A DNA stretch of 37,385 nucleotides, taken from the NCBI GenBank assembly GCA_964567545.1, contig CAZMNB010000007.1, forward strand, positions 1 through 37,385, written 5' to 3'. Under the pieces are notes generated by a model. It searched no databases. It saw only the letters and a program-made list of their open reading frames with translations, and was not told the origin of the DNA. The position numbers were made by a program, and so were the translations under genes. Positions within the stretch are counted from its first letter, which is position 1; each line of letters starts with the position of its first letter. Source of the DNA: UBA7398 sp964567545. Its GTDB lineage: Bacteria > Actinomycetota > Actinomycetes > Nanopelagicales > Nanopelagicaceae. This document shows, one piece after another, positions 1 to 7,033 of the stretch.

Positions 1-57
1 TAGAGCAACCGCCTCCTAAGCGGTAGGTCGCAGGTTCAACTCCCGCCGAGGACACCA
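1..57 (+). tRNA. tRNA-Arg (anticodon CCT), 3' portion
   Basis: The 5' end lies outside the window. The anticodon stem ACCGC/GCGGT (8-12 and 20-24) closes the loop CTCCTAA, giving anticodon CCT at 15-17, which reads AGG. The T loop TTCAACT is at 35-41, the 3' acceptor strand CGAGGAC at 47-53, the discriminator A at 54 and an encoded CCA at 55-57. The T stem (30-34 with 42-46) contains one A-C mismatch (32 with 44). Confidence 0.93.
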
Positions 58-66
58 GATCTTTAA

Positions 67-2166
67 TTAATGTGAAATAGTAAATCGTTTTAACGCTTTT
101 GGTGCCCACCAATTTCGTTCTCCAAATAACCGCATTAGCGCTGGAACAAGAAGTGCTCTAACCAAAGTTGCATCTAGCAAAATTGCAAATGCGACTCCAA
201 ATCCTAACATTTTTATTGATGTAACTCCGCTCACCATAAATGTTCCGAAAACAACTGCCAACAAAAGTGCGGCTGCAGTGATGATTCGAGCTGAGCGTTG
301 TAATCCAGTTGCAACAGCCTCAACATTTGTTTTTCCTGCTTCGTGTTCCTCTTTAATTCTAGATAGAAGAAATACTTCGTAATCCATTGATAAACCGAAT
401 GCCACAATTGCAATCAGGATAACCGATCCAGTATCAAGCGCTCCGGTTACGGTAAAATCTCCTACCAAAAATTTAAGATGACCATCAATAAAGATCCAAG
501 TAATTACGCCCATAGTTGCTGCAAGCGATGCAATATTAAGGATCAACGCTTTGATTGGCAAAATTATCGAGCCAGTGAATACGAATAAAAGGAGCAGTAC
601 ACCAATTGCAATCCATAGCGAAACTAAAGGGAGTTTTTTAGAAGTTGCACCTTGAGTATCTGCATAATCTGCGGCTACCCCGCCAATTAAGGTGCCAGTT
701 GGAACCTGAAGTGCGCGTACTTCGCGAATTAGTTGCTCAGCTTGGGGAGTCCGCGGTGGCATTGTATGAATTGCCACGATTCGAACATCTTCACCAACTA
801 CTTGCATTTCTCCAATGCGAACAATATCTGGAAGCTTAGCAAGTTCAGATTTGAATTCTGTAATCGAATTAATTTGGGAAGCACCATTTGGAATGACAAT
901 TTCAATCGGATTTCCTTCTTGCCCAGAAAAATTCTCCGCAATGAATCGAGCCGCCATTGCAGACTTATTGCTTGCTGGGAGTACTCGACTATCAACTTGA
1001 GAAAACATAATTCCTTTAATAGGGGCAATAAATACGCTTAAAATTATTACTGACAACAAAACAATTGCGGTTGGACGTTTCATTACAAACCTTGCGATGT
1101 CCGCCCATCTTCCATCTTCTTTGGGTGTAATGGCACTTTTGCGTACTACGCCCTTATCAATTTTATGACCAAGGAGTGCGAGTATCGCCGGAAGCGGAAC
1201 CAAGGTGGCTGCTACGGCTACTGCAACTACTGAAACACCGGCATAACCCATAGAACGTAAGAAATGTTGCGGGAAGAACATTAGAGAGAAGAGCGTAATC
1301 ATTACCGTAATGCCAGAGTAAAAAACGGTCTTTCCAGCAGTCATTAGAGTATTCACTACAGAATCTTCAATGTTATTTCCATGATGTAATTCCTCACGGA
1401 AACGGTTAACCATTAATAGCGCATAATCAATGCCTAATCCAAGTCCAAGTCCAGTTGTTAAATTTAGAGCAAAGATAGAAACGTCAGTAAATATCGTGAT
1501 TAGATAAATCACAAAGAATGCACCAAGAATTGCTGAAATACCAACAAGAAGTGGCATGGCTGAGGCGACCATTGCGCCAAAAACAAATAGCAACAGCACG
1601 AAAGTGAGCGGGATTGATATGGATTCTGCTAATTTAAGATCATCTTTGATTTTGCTATTAATTGAATTTGCAAATACCGCACCACCGGATGCGTAGATTG
1701 ATAAATTTTCAAACTTACCTTCATAAGTATCGCGGTAGTGCCCACCTAGCGTATCGAAGCTACTAAAAGTATCAGCATTTAAGTAAACAAATAGATAGGC
1801 AGATTTTCCATCGTTACTCATAAGTGTTGGGGCACCACCGGCGCTCCAAAATGATAAAACGCTATCTGCACTTGGTTCACTTTTTACTTTAGCTTCAAAG
1901 CGTGCAGCGCTTGCTGCGACTTCTGGGTCAGTTACAAGTTTCTCTGAATGGATAACAAATACTACGGCAGGGTCTTTAACTTTAAATGTATCTTCTAAAT
2001 ACTTAAAGGCTTTAGCAGAATCACTATTTAAGTCGGAATATCCACCGCTATCTAATCTATTAAATGCCAACGATCCAATGCTACCTAAAACTATTACTGC
2101 GAGGATAAATATTGAAAGCGTGCGCTTGCGGCGCTTTACTATTGCGTGACCGAGCGCTTCAAACAC
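67..2166 (-). CDS. MMPL/RND-family membrane exporter
   Basis: Large inner-membrane transporter of the MMPL family, which exports lipids or other hydrophobic compounds using the proton gradient. It has the two-fold layout of the family: one TM near the N-terminus, an extracytoplasmic domain, a TM bundle holding GLGIDYALLMVNRFREE, then a second extracytoplasmic domain and a second bundle with the matching motif GLSMDYEVFLLSRIKEE. The two G-x3-DY motifs mark the putative proton-relay aspartates. Start: a longer frame opens with TTG at 2178, but GGGAGG (2171-2176) sits just upstream of the GTG at 2166, so I prefer 2166 (about 699 residues). The substrate cannot be read from the sequence; no lipid-synthesis gene is adjacent. 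The gene ends 10 bp from the tRNA-Arg gene, in the opposite orientation. Confidence 0.9.
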   Translation of the reverse strand: MFEALGHAIVKRRKRTLSIFILAVIVLGSIGSLAFNRLDSGGYSDLNSDSAKAFKYLEDTFKVKDPAVVFVIHSEKLVTDPEVAASAARFEAKVKSEPSADSVLSFWSAGGAPTLMSNDGKSAYLFVYLNADTFSSFDTLGGHYRDTYEGKFENLSIYASGGAVFANSINSKIKDDLKLAESISIPLTFVLLLFVFGAMVASAMPLLVGISAILGAFFVIYLITIFTDVSIFALNLTTGLGLGLGIDYALLMVNRFREELHHGNNIEDSVVNTLMTAGKTVFYSGITVMITLFSLMFFPQHFLRSMGYAGVSVVAVAVAATLVPLPAILALLGHKIDKGVVRKSAITPKEDGRWADIARFVMKRPTAIVLLSVIILSVFIAPIKGIMFSQVDSRVLPASNKSAMAARFIAENFSGQEGNPIEIVIPNGASQINSITEFKSELAKLPDIVRIGEMQVVGEDVRIVAIHTMPPRTPQAEQLIREVRALQVPTGTLIGGVAADYADTQGATSKKLPLVSLWIAIGVLLLLFVFTGSIILPIKALILNIASLAATMGVITWIFIDGHLKFLVGDFTVTGALDTGSVILIAIVAFGLSMDYEVFLLSRIKEEHEAGKTNVEAVATGLQRSARIITAAALLLAVVFGTFMVSGVTSIKMLGFGVAFAILLDATLVRALLVPALMRLFGERNWWAPKALKRFTISH

Positions 2167-2275
2167 TTTACCTCCCAAAATGAATTAAGTACAGTAAATT
2201 ATCTATTTGCAATTATATTTGAGATACTTACTTTACGAAAATTGAAAGTAATCTGGATTAGAAAGTGGGGAGAGC

Positions 2276-2383
2276 ATGAGCGAAATATTGCCAAAGGTCA
2301 CCACGGATGAGATTGATTTAGAAAAAGACGATAAAGATCGTGATGCTGAAATTAAGCGGGATAAACCACCCCATCACGAGTAG
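2276..2383 (+). CDS. 35-residue acidic/charged small protein, unknown function
   Basis: A short ORF (ATG to TAG) preceded by a strong ribosome-binding site, GGGGAGA, about 5 bases before the ATG. The product is rich in Asp, Glu, Lys and Arg and ends in Pro-Pro-His-His-Glu; it has no membrane segment and no cysteine. It sits between divergent mmpL and convergent fmdB; its stop codon ends at 2383 and the fmdB stop starts at 2384. The good RBS and the exact fit between neighbours argue for a real gene. I do not recognise a family and infer no function. Confidence 0.6.
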   Translation: MSEILPKVTTDEIDLEKDDKDRDAEIKRDKPPHHE

Positions 2384-2674
2384 TCAATCAGTACTTGTAT
2401 TTTTTGCTGCTATTGCGGGCGCTACTGAGGGTGTTGCCGCAGACGCAGTAGCCGCTGTCGCTGGCGTAGTGCTAGTGCTAGCGCTAGCGCTATCAGCTTT
2501 TCGCGAATCTGTTTTATAGAAACCTGAGCCTTTGAAAACTACGCCCACATTCGAGTAAACCTTGCGGACATCTTTCCCACACTCTGGACAATTAGATATT
2601 GGTGCATCCGAGAAAGACTGCACCGCCTCAAAGGCATATTCGCAGGCGTTACAGATGTATTCATAGGTAGGCAC
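2384..2674 (-). CDS. FmdB-family zinc-ribbon protein
   Basis: Small protein of the FmdB/CxxC_CxxC_SSSS family, regulatory or nucleic-acid-associated by name but functionally uncharacterised in actinobacteria. The N-terminus PTYEYICNACEYAFEAVQSF is diagnostic; the two Cys pairs (CNAC and CPEC) form a zinc ribbon within the first 40 residues. It is followed by GSGFYKTD and a low-complexity Ala/Ser/Thr/Pro tail. An open frame extends to 2884, but the family always starts at (M)PTYEY, so the GTG at 2674 is used (96 residues). There is no Shine-Dalgarno; a TAGAAT box on the minus strand (2683-2688) lies 8 bases upstream, which suggests a leaderless mRNA. It is divergent from the copC-like gene. 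Confidence 0.85.
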   Translation of the reverse strand: MPTYEYICNACEYAFEAVQSFSDAPISNCPECGKDVRKVYSNVGVVFKGSGFYKTDSRKADSASASTSTTPATAATASAATPSVAPAIAAKNTSTD

Positions 2675-2682
2675 AAGGCATA

Positions 2683-2688
2683 ATTCTA
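2683..2688 (-). promoter_or_regulatory. Putative -10 box (TAGAAT) of fmdB, leaderless
   Basis: TAGAAT on the minus strand, separated by 8 bases from the GTG start at 2674. The expected transcription start falls on or next to the start codon, and there is no Shine-Dalgarno sequence. The same arrangement recurs at other genes in this window. Confidence 0.5.
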
Positions 2689-2741
2689 GATTGATGAGAG
2701 TATTGAGGCGAATCGAGTTGAACTCAGGAACGGGGCTAAGC

Positions 2742-3263
2742 GTGCGGAAAACGATTGTGATTGCAGTTTTAGTTAGCTTCATGAGTTTGGCTATGAGCAA
2801 TTCTGCATCAGCAAATTCCATAAAAGGCACACGTCCAGCAAGTGATGAAGTTCTAACGGTTGCACCAAATTCAGTAACTATCAATGGATCTAATGCGTTA
2901 ATGGATTTAGGAAATCAAATCACAGTAGTTGATTCAAATGGAGTCCGGGTTGACGATGGTTCAATAACCGTCGATGGAAATAATTTAATCGTAGGTTTAA
3001 AACCATTAACTATCTCCGGTTCTTATTTAGTTACCTATGAATTATTGGCCATAAATGATGTTCCGCTTAATGGAACCTTTAAATTTACCGTCAATGGAAT
3101 TTCAGAAATTACTACTTCTACCAATACACCGATCCCGGAACCTTCATCCGATAAATCAAATCCAAATAAGACCACGGATTATTTAGTAATTGGGTTATTG
3201 GTTTTTGCATTCCTAATGCTTATTTTAATTTCGCGTTTTGCTCGAAAAACCTTTAGGAAGTAA
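2742..3263 (+). CDS. CopC-domain exported, membrane-anchored protein without copper ligands
   Basis: Secreted CopC/YcnJ-N-type beta-sandwich protein. It has a basic start (VRKT), a hydrophobic signal segment and an Ala-Ser-Ala cleavage site around residues 23-25, then the CopC fold with the closing strand pattern SGSYLVTYELLAINDVPLNG (family: GTY-V-W-x-SxDxHPxxG). A Thr/Ser/Pro-rich linker leads to a C-terminal TM (YLVIGLLVFAFLMLILI) and a basic stop-transfer tail. GTG at 2742 with AGGAACGGGG upstream fits the signal peptide better than the ATG at 2691. Oddity: the copper-brace residues are replaced (mature N-terminus Asn not His; SxDxHP is INDVP) and the protein contains no His or Cys. The copD-ctaG gene starts 2 bases after its stop, so they are surely co-transcribed. 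Confidence 0.8.
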   Translation: MRKTIVIAVLVSFMSLAMSNSASANSIKGTRPASDEVLTVAPNSVTINGSNALMDLGNQITVVDSNGVRVDDGSITVDGNNLIVGLKPLTISGSYLVTYELLAINDVPLNGTFKFTVNGISEITTSTNTPIPEPSSDKSNPNKTTDYLVIGLLVFAFLMLILISRFARKTFRK

Positions 3264-3265
3264 AA

Positions 3266-5161
3266 GTGTTCTTTAACGCTGTAGAAACTGGAATTCCAAA
3301 TCCTGGAACCCTAGTGACCGTGCTTATTCCGATTGTAAATTTTCTGAGTATCAGTTTTGCAGTAACGTGTATCGGATTACTTTTTTCGATTAGTTTCCTA
3401 CATTTAGAAAGTAACGGCTTCTTGCGCAAAGCAGGAATTTCGAATTTAAGATGGATCAGCACTTTTGGAATTCTCTGGGCGGTTACCAAAGGTTTTGTAA
3501 TTATATTGACGCTTAGTAATCTATTGGCTCAGCCAATAACTGATTCATTTGATTTAATATCTATCCGTTCCTATTTATCCCAAACCGCACTTGGTAAAGT
3601 GCAATTTACGGAAATGATAATTGCGCTAGTAATAGCAATTGTTATTCCAATTATAAAAAATGTTCGGGGCTCCATAACGCTATTTCTTTTGGGAATTGTT
3701 GGAATTGTTACCCCAATATTTCAAAGCCACGGTAGCCAAGCGGGGCTTCACGGCCTAGCCATCGGGTCACTTATTTTCCACGTTATCGGAATAACGCTTT
3801 GGGTGGGCGGTTTAATTTCATTGTTCTTCATGAAAGCTGACCTTAGAAACATTGCCCTTCCCAGGTTTAGCAGTATCGCTCTGTGGGCTTCCATAATCGT
3901 TGCCGCTAGTGGCGCTGCAAATGCGTGGAGTAGATTGAATTTCATTTCTGCATGGAGTTCTAGCTATGCATATATTGTGCTTGCAAAAATCGTGCTAACT
4001 GTGATTTTAATTAGCATCGGTTATATGCATAGAAAATTCATAACTAATAAATTAACCGGTAGCCAAGCGATGATGCGATTACTTTTTAACGAACTATTAA
4101 TTATGTTTTTTACTACTGCGTTAGGAGCATGGTTAGCTAATTCAGCCCCACCACTTGTTAACGGTGAAGAATTAAATGTAGATAGATCACTTTCAATTAC
4201 TGGGATTAGAATGCCAGTTGCGCCGACATTTTCTAATTTACTAATTGACTACGAAGCAGATGGTTTTTTTCTTGGCTTATTATTAGTGGTTACATTTCTA
4301 TATATTAGAGGTGTAGTTATATTAAGCAAGCATGGCGTCAAATGGCCAATTGGTAGAACTATTTCATTCGCACTTGGAATCGCTGCTATAGATTATGCGA
4401 CCAGTGGTGGACTTGGACTCTATTCACATTTTGCATTTTCGTTCCACATGATGGCACATATGATCTTAGGCATGGTTGCGCCGATTGGAATAATTCTAGG
4501 TGCGCCAATTACGCTTGCGTTAAGAGTATTCCCCGCCGGCAGAGATGAAAATGAGCGCGGCATGAAAGGTTTACTTGTAGCGATTTTGCATTCGAAACCG
4601 CTTGCAGTTTTGACCCACCCAATAGTTGCGCTGGCGTTCTTCGATGGATCGCTATTTATTATGTATTTTACCTCGCTATTTGGAAATTTAATGACTGGCC
4701 ATTCTGGCCACTTATTAATGAACATTCATTTTGTTTTAGCAGGAATGCTCTTCTTCCATGTAATAGTAGGAATAGATCCAAACCCTAGAAAAGTTCCACA
4801 TCTTGTACGAATTATTGTGCTCTTTGCCGCCATGAGCATTCATGCGTTTTTCTCGATTGCCATCATGTCATCCTCGACGTTATTAGATGGTGGATATTTT
4901 GCATCGTTGCAACGACCATGGTTTACGGATCTAATCGCTGATCAAAAACTAGGTGGATCTATTGGTTGGGCTATGGGCGAAATTCCGATTGTGATTGCCC
5001 TGATTGCTACTTTTATTCAATGGGTTCGAGACGACGCACGTGAAGCTAAACGGTTTGATCGCAATTCCGATCGGTTACTCTCCGATGGACAAGCCGATGA
5101 ACTAGCGGAGTACAACGATTATCTAGCTAAATTAGCCGAGAATGATCGGCGGGGAAATTAA
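3266..5161 (+). CDS. CopD-CtaG fusion membrane protein (copper import / cytochrome oxidase assembly)
   Basis: Polytopic membrane protein of 631 residues with two fused modules. Residues about 10-310 form a CopD-like bundle with the family motif HVIGITLWVGGLISLFF; residues about 330-600 form a CtaG (caa3-type oxidase assembly) domain, recognised by HMMAHMILGMVAPIGIILGAP and GHSGHLLMNIHFVLAGMLFFHVIVG. The conserved histidines of both modules are retained. The tail is hydrophilic. CtaG proteins help place copper in cytochrome c oxidase and CopD moves copper across the inner membrane; in actinobacteria this fusion is common. The GTG start at 3266 has AGGAAG 5 bases upstream. It forms an operon with the copC-like gene. 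Confidence 0.9.
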   Translation: MFFNAVETGIPNPGTLVTVLIPIVNFLSISFAVTCIGLLFSISFLHLESNGFLRKAGISNLRWISTFGILWAVTKGFVIILTLSNLLAQPITDSFDLISIRSYLSQTALGKVQFTEMIIALVIAIVIPIIKNVRGSITLFLLGIVGIVTPIFQSHGSQAGLHGLAIGSLIFHVIGITLWVGGLISLFFMKADLRNIALPRFSSIALWASIIVAASGAANAWSRLNFISAWSSSYAYIVLAKIVLTVILISIGYMHRKFITNKLTGSQAMMRLLFNELLIMFFTTALGAWLANSAPPLVNGEELNVDRSLSITGIRMPVAPTFSNLLIDYEADGFFLGLLLVVTFLYIRGVVILSKHGVKWPIGRTISFALGIAAIDYATSGGLGLYSHFAFSFHMMAHMILGMVAPIGIILGAPITLALRVFPAGRDENERGMKGLLVAILHSKPLAVLTHPIVALAFFDGSLFIMYFTSLFGNLMTGHSGHLLMNIHFVLAGMLFFHVIVGIDPNPRKVPHLVRIIVLFAAMSIHAFFSIAIMSSSTLLDGGYFASLQRPWFTDLIADQKLGGSIGWAMGEIPIVIALIATFIQWVRDDAREAKRFDRNSDRLLSDGQADELAEYNDYLAKLAENDRRGN

Positions 5162-5256
5162 TCCGTATCTTATTTAGATTTTAACAATGGTGCGTTCTGC
5201 CCGCCGCATTTCCGGCTTGTGATTGTAGGTATCTGGTTAATTCAGGGTGGACGGGA

Positions 5257-5273
5257 AAGCCAAGAAGTGGCTT
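5257..5273 (+). other. Hairpin upstream of acyl-CoA dehydrogenase start
   Basis: Perfect 6-bp stem AAGCCA/TGGCTT with a 5-base loop, ending 9 bases before the ATG at 5283. It is not followed by a T run, so it is not a typical intrinsic terminator. It lies in the 121-base gap after copD-ctaG and could affect initiation of the next gene. No known riboswitch core was recognised. Confidence 0.35.
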
Positions 5274-5282
5274 AATTGCCAT

Positions 5283-6431
5283 ATGGAATCGCTCTTCAAA
5301 CTACCTGATGAATATAAGGCTCTGCGTGAAAGTGCTCGAGCTCTTTCAGAAAAGAAAATTGCGCCTTTTGCACATGATGTAGATGAAAACTCCAGATTCC
5401 CAGAAGAAGCAAGTGTTGCCCTGCAAGCAGCTGGATTATTAGCAGCCCATGTGCCAACTGAATTCGGTGGCGAAGGTGCTGATTCGTTAGGTGTTGCAAT
5501 AATTATTGAAGAAATTGCCAGAGTTTGCGCGTCATCTTCGTTACTACCCGCGGTAAATAAGTTGGGTTCATTGCCCTTAATACTTGCGGGTACTTTAGAT
5601 CAGAAGAAACGTTGGTTAACACCGCTAGCCCAAGGCAAAGGTTTCTCCTACTGTTTATCAGAATCAGAAGCTGGATCTGATGCCAGCGCAATGAAAACCA
5701 AAGCAGTTAAGAATGAAACTGGTTGGGTATTGAACGGAAGTAAGAAATGGATTTCAAATGCGGGTAGTTCTGAGTTTTATACAGTTTTAGCAAGTACTGA
5801 TCCCAGCAAGGGTTCTAAAGGAATAACTGCATTTCTGGTTGAGAAGAGTGATCCTGGTGTTTCTTTTGGTGCTCCGGAAAAAAAGATGGGTTTTAAAGGT
5901 TCGCCAACTCGCGAAGTTTATTTTGATAACGTTAAATTAAATGATGATCGTAGATTGGGTGAGATTGGTTCCGGCTTCGCACTTGCAATGAAAACCTTAG
6001 ATCACACCAGAATTACTATTGCAGCCCAAGCGCTAGGAATAGCGCAAGGCGCTTTTGAAGTAGCGACAAAGTATTCGCATGAGCGCAAACAATTCGGAAA
6101 AGAGATTTTCGATTTTCAAGGCGTGCAATTCATGTTGGCTGATATGGCAATGGAAATAGCAGCTGCCCGAGAGCTTACCTATGCTGCTGCCGCAAGAAGT
6201 GAACGAAATGATCCTGATTTAACTTTTTATTCGGCTGCGTGTAAGTGTTTTGCATCAGATGTGGCGATGCGAGTGACAACAAATGCTGTGCAAATACTTG
6301 GTGGATATGGCTACGTAAATGATTATCCAGTCGAGCGAATGATGCGAGATGCTAAATTAACGCAGATCTATGAAGGCACTAATCAAGTCCAAAGAATCGT
6401 GATGGCACGCCATTTAGAAGATGTAAATTAA
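5283..6431 (+). CDS. Acyl-CoA dehydrogenase
   Basis: FAD-dependent acyl-CoA dehydrogenase, catalysing alpha,beta-dehydrogenation of an acyl-CoA with electron transfer to ETF. About 382 residues, the standard family length, with the N-terminal helical domain, middle beta domain (FSYCLSESEAGSDASAMKTKA, the FAD-binding signature) and C-terminal helical domain (RKQFGKEIFDFQGVQF). The catalytic base is the Glu in QIYEGTNQVQR near the C-terminus. A frame opens 12 codons earlier with GTG at 5247, but the homologous part begins ESLFKLPDEY, so ATG 5283 is used; neither has a clear RBS. Chain length or branched-chain specificity cannot be told. Its stop overlaps by 3 bases the stop of the convergent cyclo-ligase gene. 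Confidence 0.92.
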   Translation: MESLFKLPDEYKALRESARALSEKKIAPFAHDVDENSRFPEEASVALQAAGLLAAHVPTEFGGEGADSLGVAIIIEEIARVCASSSLLPAVNKLGSLPLILAGTLDQKKRWLTPLAQGKGFSYCLSESEAGSDASAMKTKAVKNETGWVLNGSKKWISNAGSSEFYTVLASTDPSKGSKGITAFLVEKSDPGVSFGAPEKKMGFKGSPTREVYFDNVKLNDDRRLGEIGSGFALAMKTLDHTRITIAAQALGIAQGAFEVATKYSHERKQFGKEIFDFQGVQFMLADMAMEIAAARELTYAAAARSERNDPDLTFYSAACKCFASDVAMRVTTNAVQILGGYGYVNDYPVERMMRDAKLTQIYEGTNQVQRIVMARHLEDVN

Positions 6432-7000
6432 TTTTTTTTGCTAAACCTTACTAAAATTTCTGGAGTTGCAGCAGCGTCAAGTTTTTGATCGTGAGCTTCA
6501 TGTGGCAATTCAGCGCTAGTTAATTCTCCTTGATAAACTAGAGCTAACTTAAATCCAATAATTTGTGAGAGCGCCCGATCGTAATGACCGCCACCTTGAC
6601 CTAAACGATTTCCACTTCTATCTACATGAAGTGCCGGCACTATTACATAATCAATATTCTTAATTCTTTCAGGTGCAATTGCATCACCGATTGGTTCCAT
6701 TAAATTTCGATTTAACTTTAATTGCCCCGGTTCACCTTTCCAGATAATCCAATCTAGATAATTGTCATCTCGCATTCTTGGTAATAATAATGTTTTGCCT
6801 CTAATTAAAATTTCTTTATTCAAGTCGCTCGTATCTGGTTCGTCGCCATATGAAATATAGGAGGCGATCATGTTTGCGCTCTTGAACTCAATGGAATCTA
6901 TTAAGTGGTTCCATGTGACCGGCTGCACCAAAAATTTACGATCTGCTCGAAAACTTTGCCGGAGCGATTTTTTCTTGCCCCCATTAGCGGAAAGTTCCAT
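6428..7000 (-). CDS. 5-formyltetrahydrofolate cyclo-ligase
   Basis: Cytosolic enzyme that converts 5-formyl-THF and ATP to 5,10-methenyl-THF, recycling the folate by-product. 190 residues, the usual size. The signature GNRLGQGGGHYDRAL (ATP/substrate site) is near residue 135, preceded by the phosphate-contact region DYVIVPALHVDRSG; the N-terminal basic helix KKKSLRQSFRADRK is typical. In actinobacteria the gene is normally divergent from galU-moeA; here it is divergent from the moeA-like gene with only 33 bp between the starts, and galU is missing. Start ATG at 7000 has no Shine-Dalgarno but a TAGGCT box 6 bases upstream. Confidence 0.93.
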   Translation of the reverse strand: MELSANGGKKKSLRQSFRADRKFLVQPVTWNHLIDSIEFKSANMIASYISYGDEPDTSDLNKEILIRGKTLLLPRMRDDNYLDWIIWKGEPGQLKLNRNLMEPIGDAIAPERIKNIDYVIVPALHVDRSGNRLGQGGGHYDRALSQIIGFKLALVYQGELTSAELPHEAHDQKLDAAATPEILVRFSKKN

Positions 7001-7006
7001 GGCATT

Positions 7007-7012
7007 AGCCTA
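7007..7012 (-). promoter_or_regulatory. Putative -10 box (TAGGCT) of cyclo-ligase, leaderless
   Basis: TAGGCT on the minus strand, 6 bases before the ATG at 7000. It shares a 33-bp divergent intergenic region with the TATGGT box of the moeA-like gene, so both RNA polymerases would bind nearly the same DNA. Confidence 0.5.
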
Positions 7013-7021
7013 GATTCAAAG

Positions 7022-7027
7022 TATGGT
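7022..7027 (+). promoter_or_regulatory. Putative -10 box (TATGGT) of moeA-like gene, leaderless
   Basis: TATGGT, then 6 bases, then ATG at 7034; no Shine-Dalgarno. Back to back with the cyclo-ligase box at 7007-7012. Confidence 0.5.
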
Positions 7028-7033
7028 TTAGGC

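Noticed and set aside
5162..5282. Possible riboswitch or ncRNA upstream of the acyl-CoA dehydrogenase
   Set aside because: Only one 6-bp hairpin is visible; no cobalamin, SAM, TPP or glycine core motif could be found by eye, so only the hairpin is listed.
6905..7033. N-terminal extension of the moeA-like gene
   Set aside because: It overlaps the start of the divergent cyclo-ligase gene; the extension does not look like MoeA, and a leaderless start fits at 7034.
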